NCBI GenBank assembly: GCA_040510195.1
Contig: JBEVJK010000097.1
Span: forward strand, 3,426-67,425
From: JBEVJK01 sp040510195
Lineage (GTDB): Bacteria > Pseudomonadota > Alphaproteobacteria > Rhizobiales > Rhizobiaceae
DNA: 64,000 bases
Reading direction: 5' to 3'
Shown: one piece after another, positions 53,870 through 64,000 of the stretch
Layout: every line of letters starts with the position of its first letter
Numbering within the stretch: position 1 is the first letter of the stretch
The notes under the pieces: model-generated
Told to the model about the DNA's origin: nothing
The model's database searches: none
What the model saw: only the letters and a program-made list of their open reading frames with translations
Translations under genes and position numbers: made by a program

Positions 53870-54817
53870 ATGCCCGAAGCCCGCTATCGCTACGCGCTGC
53901 CGCAACTCGGCGACGCGATCTTTCTGACCGACGGTGGCCTCGAGACCACCCTGATCTTCCAGGACGGCTTCGAGCTGCCGCATTTCGCCGCCTTCGACCT
54001 CCTGGCGTCGGAACGGGGCCGCCGCGGCCTGCGCACCTATTACGAGCGCTACGCCGCGATGGCGCGTTCGAACCGCCTCGGCCTGGTCCTGGAAAGCCCG
54101 ACCTGGCGCGCCAACATCGACTGGGCGTCGCGGCTGGGCTACGACCGCGCGCGGTTGGCCGACGCCAACCGGGAGGCGATCGCGCTGATGGTCGAGGTTC
54201 GCGACGCCTTCGCGACGCAGGCTGCGCCGATGGTCATCAGCGGCAACATCGGGCCGCGCGGCGACGGCTACGATCCCGGACGCCCGATGAGCGCCGAGCA
54301 GGCCGAGGCCTACCATGCCGAGCAGGTGTCGACCTTCGCCGACACTGCTGCCGACATGGTCGCTGCCGTCACCATGACCAATGTCGAGGAAGCGGTGGGC
54401 GTGACCCGCGCCGCCGTTGCCGCCAGGATGCCGGTTGCCATCTCCTTCACGGTGGAGACCGATGGCCGCCTGCCGACCGGCCAGTCGCTTGCCGATGCCG
54501 TCCTGACGGTCGACCGCGAGACCGGTGCGGCCCCTGCCTACTACATGCTCAACTGCGCCCATCCGACCCACTTCGACGCCATCCTCGACGACGCACCCTG
54601 GACGCGCAGGCTGCGCGGCCTGCGCGCCAACGCGTCGTCGAAGAGCCATGCCGAGCTCGACGCGGCTCCCGAGCTCGACCCCGGCGACCCGGTGGAGTTC
54701 GGCCGCCAGTACCGCGCGCTGCGACAGAAGGTGAGGGGCCTCACCATCCTCGGCGGCTGTTGCGGCACCGACCACCGCCACATCGAGCAGATAAGGCTCG
54801 CCTGCATCGCGGCCTGA
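53870..54817 (+). CDS. Homocysteine S-methyltransferase family protein
   Basis: A 315-residue TIM-barrel methyltransferase. The zinc ligands are Cys229 (NCAHPTHF) and Cys297/Cys298 (GGCCGTDHRHI). The opening DAIFLTDGGLETTLIFQDGF is typical. It would transfer a methyl group from S-methylmethionine or a similar donor to homocysteine, giving methionine; the exact donor is not known. I prefer the ATG at 53870; an ATG at 53738 would add 44 low-complexity residues. A strong terminator follows. Confidence 0.88.
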   Translation: MPEARYRYALPQLGDAIFLTDGGLETTLIFQDGFELPHFAAFDLLASERGRRGLRTYYERYAAMARSNRLGLVLESPTWRANIDWASRLGYDRARLADANREAIALMVEVRDAFATQAAPMVISGNIGPRGDGYDPGRPMSAEQAEAYHAEQVSTFADTAADMVAAVTMTNVEEAVGVTRAAVAARMPVAISFTVETDGRLPTGQSLADAVLTVDRETGAAPAYYMLNCAHPTHFDAILDDAPWTRRLRGLRANASSKSHAELDAAPELDPGDPVEFGRQYRALRQKVRGLTILGGCCGTDHRHIEQIRLACIAA

Positions 54818-54850
54818 CCCCCGGCACTCCCCCTGCCGCCGCCGCGTCCT

Positions 54851-54895
54851 GCGCTCCGCCGCTCCGGTCCCCCGAGCCGCGGAGCGCTCTTTTTT
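54851..54895 (+). terminator. Intrinsic terminator after the homocysteine methyltransferase gene
   Basis: GCGCTCCGC (54851-54859) pairs with GCGGAGCGC (54879-54887), with an inner GCTC/GAGC extension, and is followed by TCTTTTTT (54888-54895). The T-run faces the plus strand. It ends two bases before the stop codon of the convergent response regulator gene. Confidence 0.9.
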
Positions 54896-54897
54896 CG

Positions 54898-55632
54898 TCA
54901 GGAATAGATATAGCCGACGCCGCGGATCGTGCGGATCACCTCCGGCTTGGAGGGGTCGGCCTCGATCTTCTTGCGCAGGCGCGAGATGCGGATGTCGATG
55001 CTGCGATCGAAGGGGTCCCAGCCGCGGTCATGCGCCATCTCGAGCAGCTGGTCGCGGTTGAGGATCTTGCCGCGATGCTCGGCGAACACCTTGAGCAGGC
55101 GAAACTCCATCGGGGTGATGGCGATCTCGGCGCCCTCGGAGTCGAACAGCTTGTGCACCTCGAGGTCGAGCTGGCAGGCCCCGAACGGCACCGTCTGGAG
55201 GCCGCCGCGGCCACCCGCCTGTTCGCCGGGGCGCTGCTCCTTGCCGCCCGTGCGCCTCAGCACCGCGCGCACCCGGGCCAACAGCTCCCTGAGGTCTACG
55301 GGCTTGGCCACGTAGTCGTCGGCCCCGACCTCCAGCCCGACCACCCGGTCGACGATTTCCGCCGAGCCGGTGAGCAGGATGATGGCGATGCCGGAGCGCT
55401 CGCGCAGGTGGCGGGTGAGCGACAGCCCGTCCTCGCCGGGCATCCGGATGTCGAGCACCACGACGTCGATCGGCCGGCCGGCGGCGATCAGCTCCCGCAG
55501 CGCCGGCCCGCCATCGGCAGTGGTGACGCTGTAGCCGTGACGGCCGAGATACTCCGCGACGGTATCGCGGATGTCCGGCTCGTCGTCACAGACGACGATG
55601 TGCGCGCTCTCGTTCAATGGCGTGTTCGACAA
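54898..55632 (-). CDS. OmpR-family response regulator
   Basis: A 244-residue DNA-binding response regulator. The receiver has Asp16/Asp17 (CDDEPD), phospho-acceptor Asp61 (VVVLDIRMPGEDG), Thr88 (LLTGS) and Lys110 (DYVAKPVDLREL). The C-terminal winged helix runs from about residue 145 (ITPMEFRLLKVFAEHRGKIL) to the end (VIRTIRGVGYIYS). It is the second gene of a unit with the upstream hybrid histidine kinase (58 bases apart), and is presumably phosphorylated by it or through its receiver. Confidence 0.93.
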   Translation of the reverse strand: MSNTPLNESAHIVVCDDEPDIRDTVAEYLGRHGYSVTTADGGPALRELIAAGRPIDVVVLDIRMPGEDGLSLTRHLRERSGIAIILLTGSAEIVDRVVGLEVGADDYVAKPVDLRELLARVRAVLRRTGGKEQRPGEQAGGRGGLQTVPFGACQLDLEVHKLFDSEGAEIAITPMEFRLLKVFAEHRGKILNRDQLLEMAHDRGWDPFDRSIDIRISRLRKKIEADPSKPEVIRTIRGVGYIYS

Positions 55633-55690
55633 GGACCAACCCTAGAGAGGGATACCCTCGAAAGCGGCCGCGATCAACGAGTATGACCCG

Positions 55691-59377
<3,687 letters not shown>

Positions 59378-59534
59378 CCGCCGTTTCCTCATCGTCGTCC
59401 CGTCCGTGGGCCCTTGGCGCTGGGTGACGCGCAGGCCGCGCAAGGCTCAACCTAGCCGCACATTGTTTCAGCATGCGGTCGGGGGCAAAGCGAATTGTTT
59501 CAACTGTTTCAAGGCTAAAGGGCCGGCTGGCCGG

Positions 59535-60122
59535 CTAGCTGACCTCGTAGCCGACCTCGGCCGAGGCGTGCCGGAGTGCGGCCCAGAACGACCGGGCGAA
59601 GGAGCGGAAGACGATCACGTCGAACTGGTCCGCCGCCGCCCGCTGGACCAGCGCGAAGATGTCGTGATGCGCCGTGGCGAGGCCCGAACCCACCGGCAGC
59701 GCGGCCAGCGAGAAGTCGATGGCGAAGAACTTCGACAGCACCCACTCGGCCTTCCGTCCGGAAACGCGCAGCGCGGTGCGTCCGTGCGACAGGTCGGTCA
59801 CCGTCCCCATGGCGGACGGCACGCGCTCGGCAATCGCGGCGGCGAGGCCCTCCTTCTGGTCGGTCACCAGGAAGCGGCCGGGCGCGAAGCCGAAGGCGCC
59901 CTTGCCCTCGGTCGCGACGCCGCCGCCGGCGCCGTCGGGCAGCTCGAGGCCGGCGACCGCAGCGATCGCCGAGATAAGCGCTTTCTCCTCGCCCGGCCAG
60001 GCTGCCGCCTGCACGATCGACCCGGGCGCCAGCTCGGTGAGGCCGACGCCGATGCCGGCGCTGGTGTCGCCATGCGTGCCCGGCTCCCACACCGGAGCCA
60101 GCGGCGAGAGGGCGTCAACCAT
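59535..60122 (-). CDS. soxG: Sarcosine oxidase gamma subunit
   Basis: A 195-residue protein with the SoxG core: GFAPGRFLVTDQKEGLAAAI, VTDLSHGRTALRVSGRKAEW, VLSKFFAIDFSLAALPVG, and a C-terminal FDVIVFRSFARSFWAAL. SoxG is a small subunit of the heterotetrameric enzyme that oxidises sarcosine (N-methylglycine). Its start overlaps the soxA stop by eight bases. It is the last gene of the sox unit; the histidine kinase unit begins about 160 bases further on the same strand. Confidence 0.92.
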   Translation of the reverse strand: MVDALSPLAPVWEPGTHGDTSAGIGVGLTELAPGSIVQAAAWPGEEKALISAIAAVAGLELPDGAGGGVATEGKGAFGFAPGRFLVTDQKEGLAAAIAERVPSAMGTVTDLSHGRTALRVSGRKAEWVLSKFFAIDFSLAALPVGSGLATAHHDIFALVQRAAADQFDVIVFRSFARSFWAALRHASAEVGYEVS

Positions 60123-63108
60123 GGAGGCGTTTCCCTTCCGGGTCGTAGAAATGGTGGCTCACGATCTCGACCGGGCCGTAGCGGCCGCGCAGCGGATCGC
60201 TGGTGAAGGCGCGGCCGCCATGCCGCGCCTTGCCGCCCTTGACCAGAGCCAGCGCGATGTAGCGCCCGAGCGCCGGCGAATAGCAGGCGGCAGTGATGTG
60301 CCCGATGGAATCGCGCGGATTGTCGGGATCGCTGCGCTCGACGATGTGGGCGCCGCCGTTGAGCGGCCGATTGTCGAGCGACACCACGCCGACCAGCCGG
60401 ACGCGGTCGTCCGCAAGCAGCCCTTCGCGGTCCATGGTGCCCGAGCCGACGAACGGCTTTTTCTTGGACAGCATGCCGTCGAGGTAGAGATCCCGGGCCG
60501 TCGTGCGGCCGTCGATCTCGGCGCCGGTGACGTGGCCCTTCTCGATGCGCAGGGTGCCCAGCGCCTCCAGCCCGTAGGGAACCAGCCCAAACGGCTTGCC
60601 GGCCGAAATCAGCGCTTCCCAGACGTGCTCGCCGTGGCCGGCGCCGCAATAGACCTCGAACGCCATCTCGCCGGAGAAGGAGAGGCGGCAGATCATCACC
60701 GGCGCGCCGGCGACCTCGCCATGCACGATCCCCATGAAGGGCAGCGCCTTGTCGTCGACGGCCGTGTCGGTCACCGCGCTCGCCAGGATCTCCCGCGCCT
60801 TCGGGCCGCCGATGGCGGCACCCGCCCATTGGTCGGTGACCGAGGTCAGGTGCACCTTGAGCTCCGGCCACACCACGTCGAGCAGGTATTCCAGATGCTG
60901 CATCACCTTGCCGGCATTGGCCGTCGTGGTGGTCATCAGGAAATCGTTCTCGCCGAGCCGCCAGGTGGTGCCGTCGTCGAGCAGCAGGCCGTCCTCGCGC
61001 AGCATCAGCCCGTAGCGGGCCTTCCCGACCGGCAGCGTCGAGAACATGTTGGTGTAGACCCTGTCCAGGAAGCCGGCCGCGTCGGGGCCTTGAACCGCGA
61101 TCTTTCCGAGCGTGGAAACGTCAACGATTCCAGCCTTTTCGCGGACTGTCTTCGCCTCACGCACATAGGCCTGCTCGACGGTTTCGCCGGGCAGGCCGTA
61201 GATCATCGGCCGGAACCACAGACCGGCCGCATACATCCGCGCCCCCTGCGCGACGTGCCAATCGTGCATCGGCGTCAGCCGTTCTGGCTTGACCTCGCCA
61301 AAGCGCTCGGCCGCCAGCGAACCGAGCGACACCGGCGCGAAGGGCGGCCGGAAGCGGGTCGTTCCTACCTTGGGGATCGGCACGCCGCGCGCCTCGGCCA
61401 TGATGGCGAGGCCCGGCACGTTGGATGTCTTGCCCTGATCGGTCGCCATGCCGAGCGTCGTGTACCGCTTGAGGTGCTCGACCGAGATGAAGCCTTCCCG
61501 GTGCGACAGCCGCACGTCTGCCGCCGTCACGTCGTGCTGGAAGTCGACGAAGGCCTTGCCGGGCGCCTTGATCTCGAACACCGGCGCCGGCGCGCTCCCG
61601 AGCCCCGGCCCGCCCACCGGCGGAGCCTTGGCGCGGCCGGTCAGCCCGGCCGCCTTGCGGCCCGCTGCATCGCCCTCGGAGAGCGCTGCGGCAGTGTCCG
61701 TCCGCCCGTTGAAGGCCCCGGCGCCATGCCAGTTGCGGGCCGCTTCCGGCGGCAGGAAGGCCTGCAGCGGCTCGTCCCAGCGCGGCGCGGCCCCCGCCTG
61801 GCTCGCCAGGTGCAGCGCCGGTGACCAGCCGCCCGACACCAGCAGGCAGTCGGCCGCCATGCTTCGCGGCTCGCCGCTCAGGCTTGCCGCGGCCGCGTCG
61901 TATTGTTGCACCTTGATGCCGGTCAGCGCCTTGCCGCCCTCGGTGCCGACCACGGCGTGGCCGGTGAGGAACACCCCGCCGGCGGCCAATGCGGCCGAGC
62001 GAGCCTCCGGCGAGATCTCCCGGCGGACGTCGATGAGGGCGACGATCTCGGCGCCGCCGGCCTTCAGCGCTCCCGCCGCGCGGTATGCGCCGTCATGGTT
62101 GGTGAACAGCGCCACCCGCCGGCCGGCGACCACGCCGAACTCGTTGGCATAGCGCTCGGCCGCCCTGGCGAGCATCACGCCAGGCCGGTCGTTGCCCGGA
62201 AACACCAGCGGCCGCTCGAAGGCGCCAGTCGCCAGCACCACGGAGTCGGCCCGGATCACCCAATGGCGGTGTCGCGGTTCCCCGGGCCTCATTCGGGCCT
62301 TATGATCGGCGACCCGCTCCAGCGCCGAGAACGTGTTGTCGTCGTAGTAGCCCCACACGGTGGTCCGCGGCAGAAGCCGCACATTCGGCCGCCCTGCGAG
62401 GTCTTGAAGCTGCGCGGCGGCCCATTCGGCCGCCGGTCGGCCGCCGATCGTCTCGCCCGACCAGTTCGCCTGGCCGCCCATGCGCGCGTCGAGCTCTGCC
62501 AGGACGACCCGCTTGCCGCTTGCCGCGGCGGCCTTCGCGGCGCTCAGCCCCGCCGGCCCCGAGCCGACGACCAGCACCTCGCAGAAGGCGTTCATGCGCT
62601 CGTAGCGGTCGGGATCGGGCGCCGTCCCGGCGCGGCCCAGGCCGGCGGCGCGGCGGATGAACGGCTCGCAAAGCATCCAGAACCGGGTTCCCTTGAGCGG
62701 TCCGACGACCGGCCCCATGAAGGTCTTGTAGTAGAAGCCGGCCGAGAACAGACCGCCTGCCAGCTGGTTGACGGCCGCGAAGTCGAGGTCGAGCGAAGGG
62801 AAGCGGTTCTGGCTGACGGCGACCAGCCCGTCATAGACCTCGAGCAGCGTCGCCGGCACGTTGGGCTCCCGCACCTCGCCCTTCAGCACCGTGACCAGCG
62901 CGTTCGGCTCGTCGACGCCGGCGGCGAGCACGCCGCGAGGCCTGTGGTATTTGAATGAACGGCCAACAAGCGAAACGCCGTTGGCCAGCAGCGCCGAGGC
63001 CAGCGTGTCGCCCGGATGCCCGGAGTAGGGACGCCCGTCGAAGGTGAAGCGGACGTCGCGATGGCGGTCGATGCGGCCACCGCCGATGTCGGCACGGCGC
63101 GGGCTCAT
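60115..63108 (-). CDS. soxA: Sarcosine oxidase alpha subunit
   Basis: A 997-residue subunit. The N-terminal part has a ferredoxin-like/NAD-binding region (FTFDGRPYSGHPGDTLASAL) and the NAD+ Rossmann motif VLVVGSGPAGLSAAKAAA (about 178-195). The C-terminal third is the folate-binding GcvT-like domain (KAGIVDVSTLGKIAVQGPDA, then LRIEKGHVTGAEIDGRTT). It accepts the one-carbon unit and electrons from SoxB. Its ATG at 63108 overlaps the soxD stop by four bases. Length is normal. Confidence 0.95.
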   Translation of the reverse strand: MSPRRADIGGGRIDRHRDVRFTFDGRPYSGHPGDTLASALLANGVSLVGRSFKYHRPRGVLAAGVDEPNALVTVLKGEVREPNVPATLLEVYDGLVAVSQNRFPSLDLDFAAVNQLAGGLFSAGFYYKTFMGPVVGPLKGTRFWMLCEPFIRRAAGLGRAGTAPDPDRYERMNAFCEVLVVGSGPAGLSAAKAAAASGKRVVLAELDARMGGQANWSGETIGGRPAAEWAAAQLQDLAGRPNVRLLPRTTVWGYYDDNTFSALERVADHKARMRPGEPRHRHWVIRADSVVLATGAFERPLVFPGNDRPGVMLARAAERYANEFGVVAGRRVALFTNHDGAYRAAGALKAGGAEIVALIDVRREISPEARSAALAAGGVFLTGHAVVGTEGGKALTGIKVQQYDAAAASLSGEPRSMAADCLLVSGGWSPALHLASQAGAAPRWDEPLQAFLPPEAARNWHGAGAFNGRTDTAAALSEGDAAGRKAAGLTGRAKAPPVGGPGLGSAPAPVFEIKAPGKAFVDFQHDVTAADVRLSHREGFISVEHLKRYTTLGMATDQGKTSNVPGLAIMAEARGVPIPKVGTTRFRPPFAPVSLGSLAAERFGEVKPERLTPMHDWHVAQGARMYAAGLWFRPMIYGLPGETVEQAYVREAKTVREKAGIVDVSTLGKIAVQGPDAAGFLDRVYTNMFSTLPVGKARYGLMLREDGLLLDDGTTWRLGENDFLMTTTTANAGKVMQHLEYLLDVVWPELKVHLTSVTDQWAGAAIGGPKAREILASAVTDTAVDDKALPFMGIVHGEVAGAPVMICRLSFSGEMAFEVYCGAGHGEHVWEALISAGKPFGLVPYGLEALGTLRIEKGHVTGAEIDGRTTARDLYLDGMLSKKKPFVGSGTMDREGLLADDRVRLVGVVSLDNRPLNGGAHIVERSDPDNPRDSIGHITAACYSPALGRYIALALVKGGKARHGGRAFTSDPLRGRYGPVEIVSHHFYDPEGKRLHG

Positions 63109-63407
63109 GCCGGCTCGCCCGCCTTGCGGTGCCCGTCCGAGCGCCGCTGCCCGGCATCGCGAGTGAAGCGCACGTCGGAGATCGCGTGGGTCAGCGTGTC
63201 GCGGGTGACCGCCAGATGCTGGCGGCAGCCTCCCGAATGCTGCCAGACCTCGCGGTGCGGCCCGGCCGTGTTGAGCCGGTCGTAGACATACGCGTTCCAG
63301 GCTGCCGCGTCGGTCGACTCCGGGTCGGGACGGGTGCGGTTGCCGTCGCCCTGGTAGGTGTACTCCGCCAGGTCGCGCGGGCCGCAATAGGGGCAGGTGA
63401 TGCGCAT
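63105..63407 (-). CDS. soxD: Sarcosine oxidase delta subunit
   Basis: A 100-residue zinc-binding subunit. Ligands are visible: Cys5 and Cys8 (TCPYCGPRD), His57 (VWQHSGG) and Cys61 (GGCRQHL). The segment from residue 36 to 86 (AWNAYVYDRLN through RFTRDAG) is repeated, diverged, in the frame upstream of soxB at 63837-63989. It lies between soxB (13 bases away) and soxA, the standard sox order. Confidence 0.95.
   Translation of the reverse strand: MRITCPYCGPRDLAEYTYQGDGNRTRPDPESTDAAAWNAYVYDRLNTAGPHREVWQHSGGCRQHLAVTRDTLTHAISDVRFTRDAGQRRSDGHRKAGEPA
63150..63302 (-). repeat. SoxD C-terminal segment, copy 1 (intact gene)
   Basis: This part of soxD encodes residues 36-86. Its diverged partner is at 63837-63989, 687 bases away in the same orientation. 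About 40 of 51 encoded residues are identical. Confidence 0.85.
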
Positions 63408-63419
63408 GGCCCGCTTTCC

Positions 63420-64000
63420 TCAGTGCAGCCGGGGCGTCGAGCCCTGGCCCTTCTCGTCGATCAGGATGCCGCGGTCGAAGCGGTCGAGCGTGTAGGGGGC
63501 GTTGATGGCGTGCGGATGGTCCTTGGCGATCGTGTAGGCGAAGGCGAAGCCCGAAGCCGGGGTCGCCTTGAAGCCGCCGTAACACCAGCCGCAATTGAGG
63601 TACATGCCGGGCAGCGGCCCGGTGGTGATGATCGGGGAGCCGTCCATCGACATGTCCATGACGCCGCCCCAGGAGCGCAGCAGGCGCACCCGCGCCAGCG
63701 ACGGAAACATGGCCAGGAGCTCGCTCATCACCTCTTCCACGAGCGGCAGGTTGCCGCGCTGGGCGTAGCTGTTGTAGCCGTCTATGTCGCCGCCGAACAC
63801 CAGGCTGCCCTTGTCCGACTGCGACATATAGAGGTGGCCGGCGTCGCGGGCGAAGCCGACGCTCGCTATCGTGTGCGTCAGCGTCGAGCGGGTGACGGCG
63901 AGGTGGACGCGGCAGCCGCCCGAATGCTGCCAGATCTCGTGGTGGTCGCCGGCCGGGTTCAGCCGGTCGTAGACATAGGCGTTCCACGCTTCCTGATCGG
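63420..64000 (-). CDS. soxB: SoxB C-terminal part fused in frame to a SoxD-like segment; cut by window edge
   Basis: The downstream 136 or so codons are unmistakable SoxB: HLYMSQSDKGSLVFGGDIDG, YNSYAQRGNLPLVEEVM, LRSWGGVMDMSMDGSP and NCGWCYGGFKATPASG, ending DEKGQGSTPRLH. SoxB oxidises sarcosine with a covalently bound flavin. Upstream of HLYMSQ the same open frame does not give SoxB sequence. It instead reads AWNAYVYDRLNPAGDHHEIW, then QHSGGCRVHLAVTRSTLTHT, then IASVGFARDAG, which is the C-terminal region of SoxD. The frame is open to the edge, so the true start and N-terminus are outside the window. Confidence 0.85.
   Translation of the reverse strand, partial: DQEAWNAYVYDRLNPAGDHHEIWQHSGGCRVHLAVTRSTLTHTIASVGFARDAGHLYMSQSDKGSLVFGGDIDGYNSYAQRGNLPLVEEVMSELLAMFPSLARVRLLRSWGGVMDMSMDGSPIITTGPLPGMYLNCGWCYGGFKATPASGFAFAYTIAKDHPHAINAPYTLDRFDRGILIDEKGQGSTPRLH
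63837..63989 (-). repeat. SoxD-like segment, copy 2, inside the soxB frame
   Basis: It encodes 51 residues aligned to SoxD residues 36-86, keeping the zinc-site histidine and cysteine (WQHSGGC). It joins soxB at the shared Ala-Gly of ...RDAG / AGHLY. The sequence from HLYMSQ onward is normal SoxB. Confidence 0.85.

Overview
The window reads as ordinary high-GC chromosome of an alphaproteobacterium, most likely of the order Hyphomicrobiales (Rhizobiales). The case rests on gene families and gene order: a complete aapJQMP general L-amino-acid importer, an LdtR-type MarR regulator next to an L,D-transpeptidase, a bacterial leucyl/aspartyl aminoacyl-tRNA transferase (bpt), a proton-pumping pyrophosphatase, a CBP3-type cytochrome bc1 chaperone beside a YceD-like gene, and the glyA-nrdR-ribD-ribE-ribH-nusB and plsX-fabH-ihfA-merR blocks. 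Coding density is high. I see no rRNA, tRNA, CRISPR array, insertion sequence or prophage.

Layout: 1-9.7 kb holds a small acidic secreted protein, an orphan 2OG-Fe(II) oxygenase, a GNAT acetyltransferase, a cystathionine beta-lyase-like enzyme, aapJQMP, an FAD monooxygenase and a CHCC zinc-finger protein. 9.8-22.6 kb holds ppk-ppx, rnd, an MFS transporter, aspS, an unknown exported protein, parC and bioY. 22.6-31.5 kb holds a DUF1284 protein coupled to bioY, an RND efflux pair, bpt, an RDD membrane protein, sthA and hemB. 31.6-40.2 kb holds a 3-hydroxyisobutyryl-CoA hydrolase-like gene, a DUF6163-like membrane protein, ldtR, an L,D-transpeptidase, a six-cysteine secreted protein, sdhCDAB and an exported msrA. 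40.2-48.4 kb is the glyA/nrdR/riboflavin/nusB operon, a second MFS gene and hppA. 48.4-55 kb is bamE, then the CBP3 chaperone, yceD, plsX, fabH, ihfA, merR, a DUF1127 protein and a homocysteine methyltransferase. 55-64 kb is a seven-PAS hybrid histidine kinase with its response regulator, and the sarcosine oxidase genes soxG, soxA, soxD and part of soxB, all on the minus strand.

The most unusual signal is at the right edge. The soxB frame does not continue into a normal SoxB upstream part. It reads in frame into a second, diverged copy of the SoxD C-terminal region (about 40 of 51 residues identical to the intact soxD nearby). The result is a SoxD'-SoxB chimeric frame, left either by a tandem duplication with microhomology joining or by an assembly misjoin. 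Other points worth checking are a compound palindromic region before sdhC, a long perfect hairpin in the hppA leader, possible mutually exclusive hairpins in the aapJ leader, and a stop/start overlap joining bioY to a cysteine-rich DUF1284 gene.

No tool was run. Family names come from reading motifs in the translated sequence; start choices, promoters and hairpins were worked out by hand.
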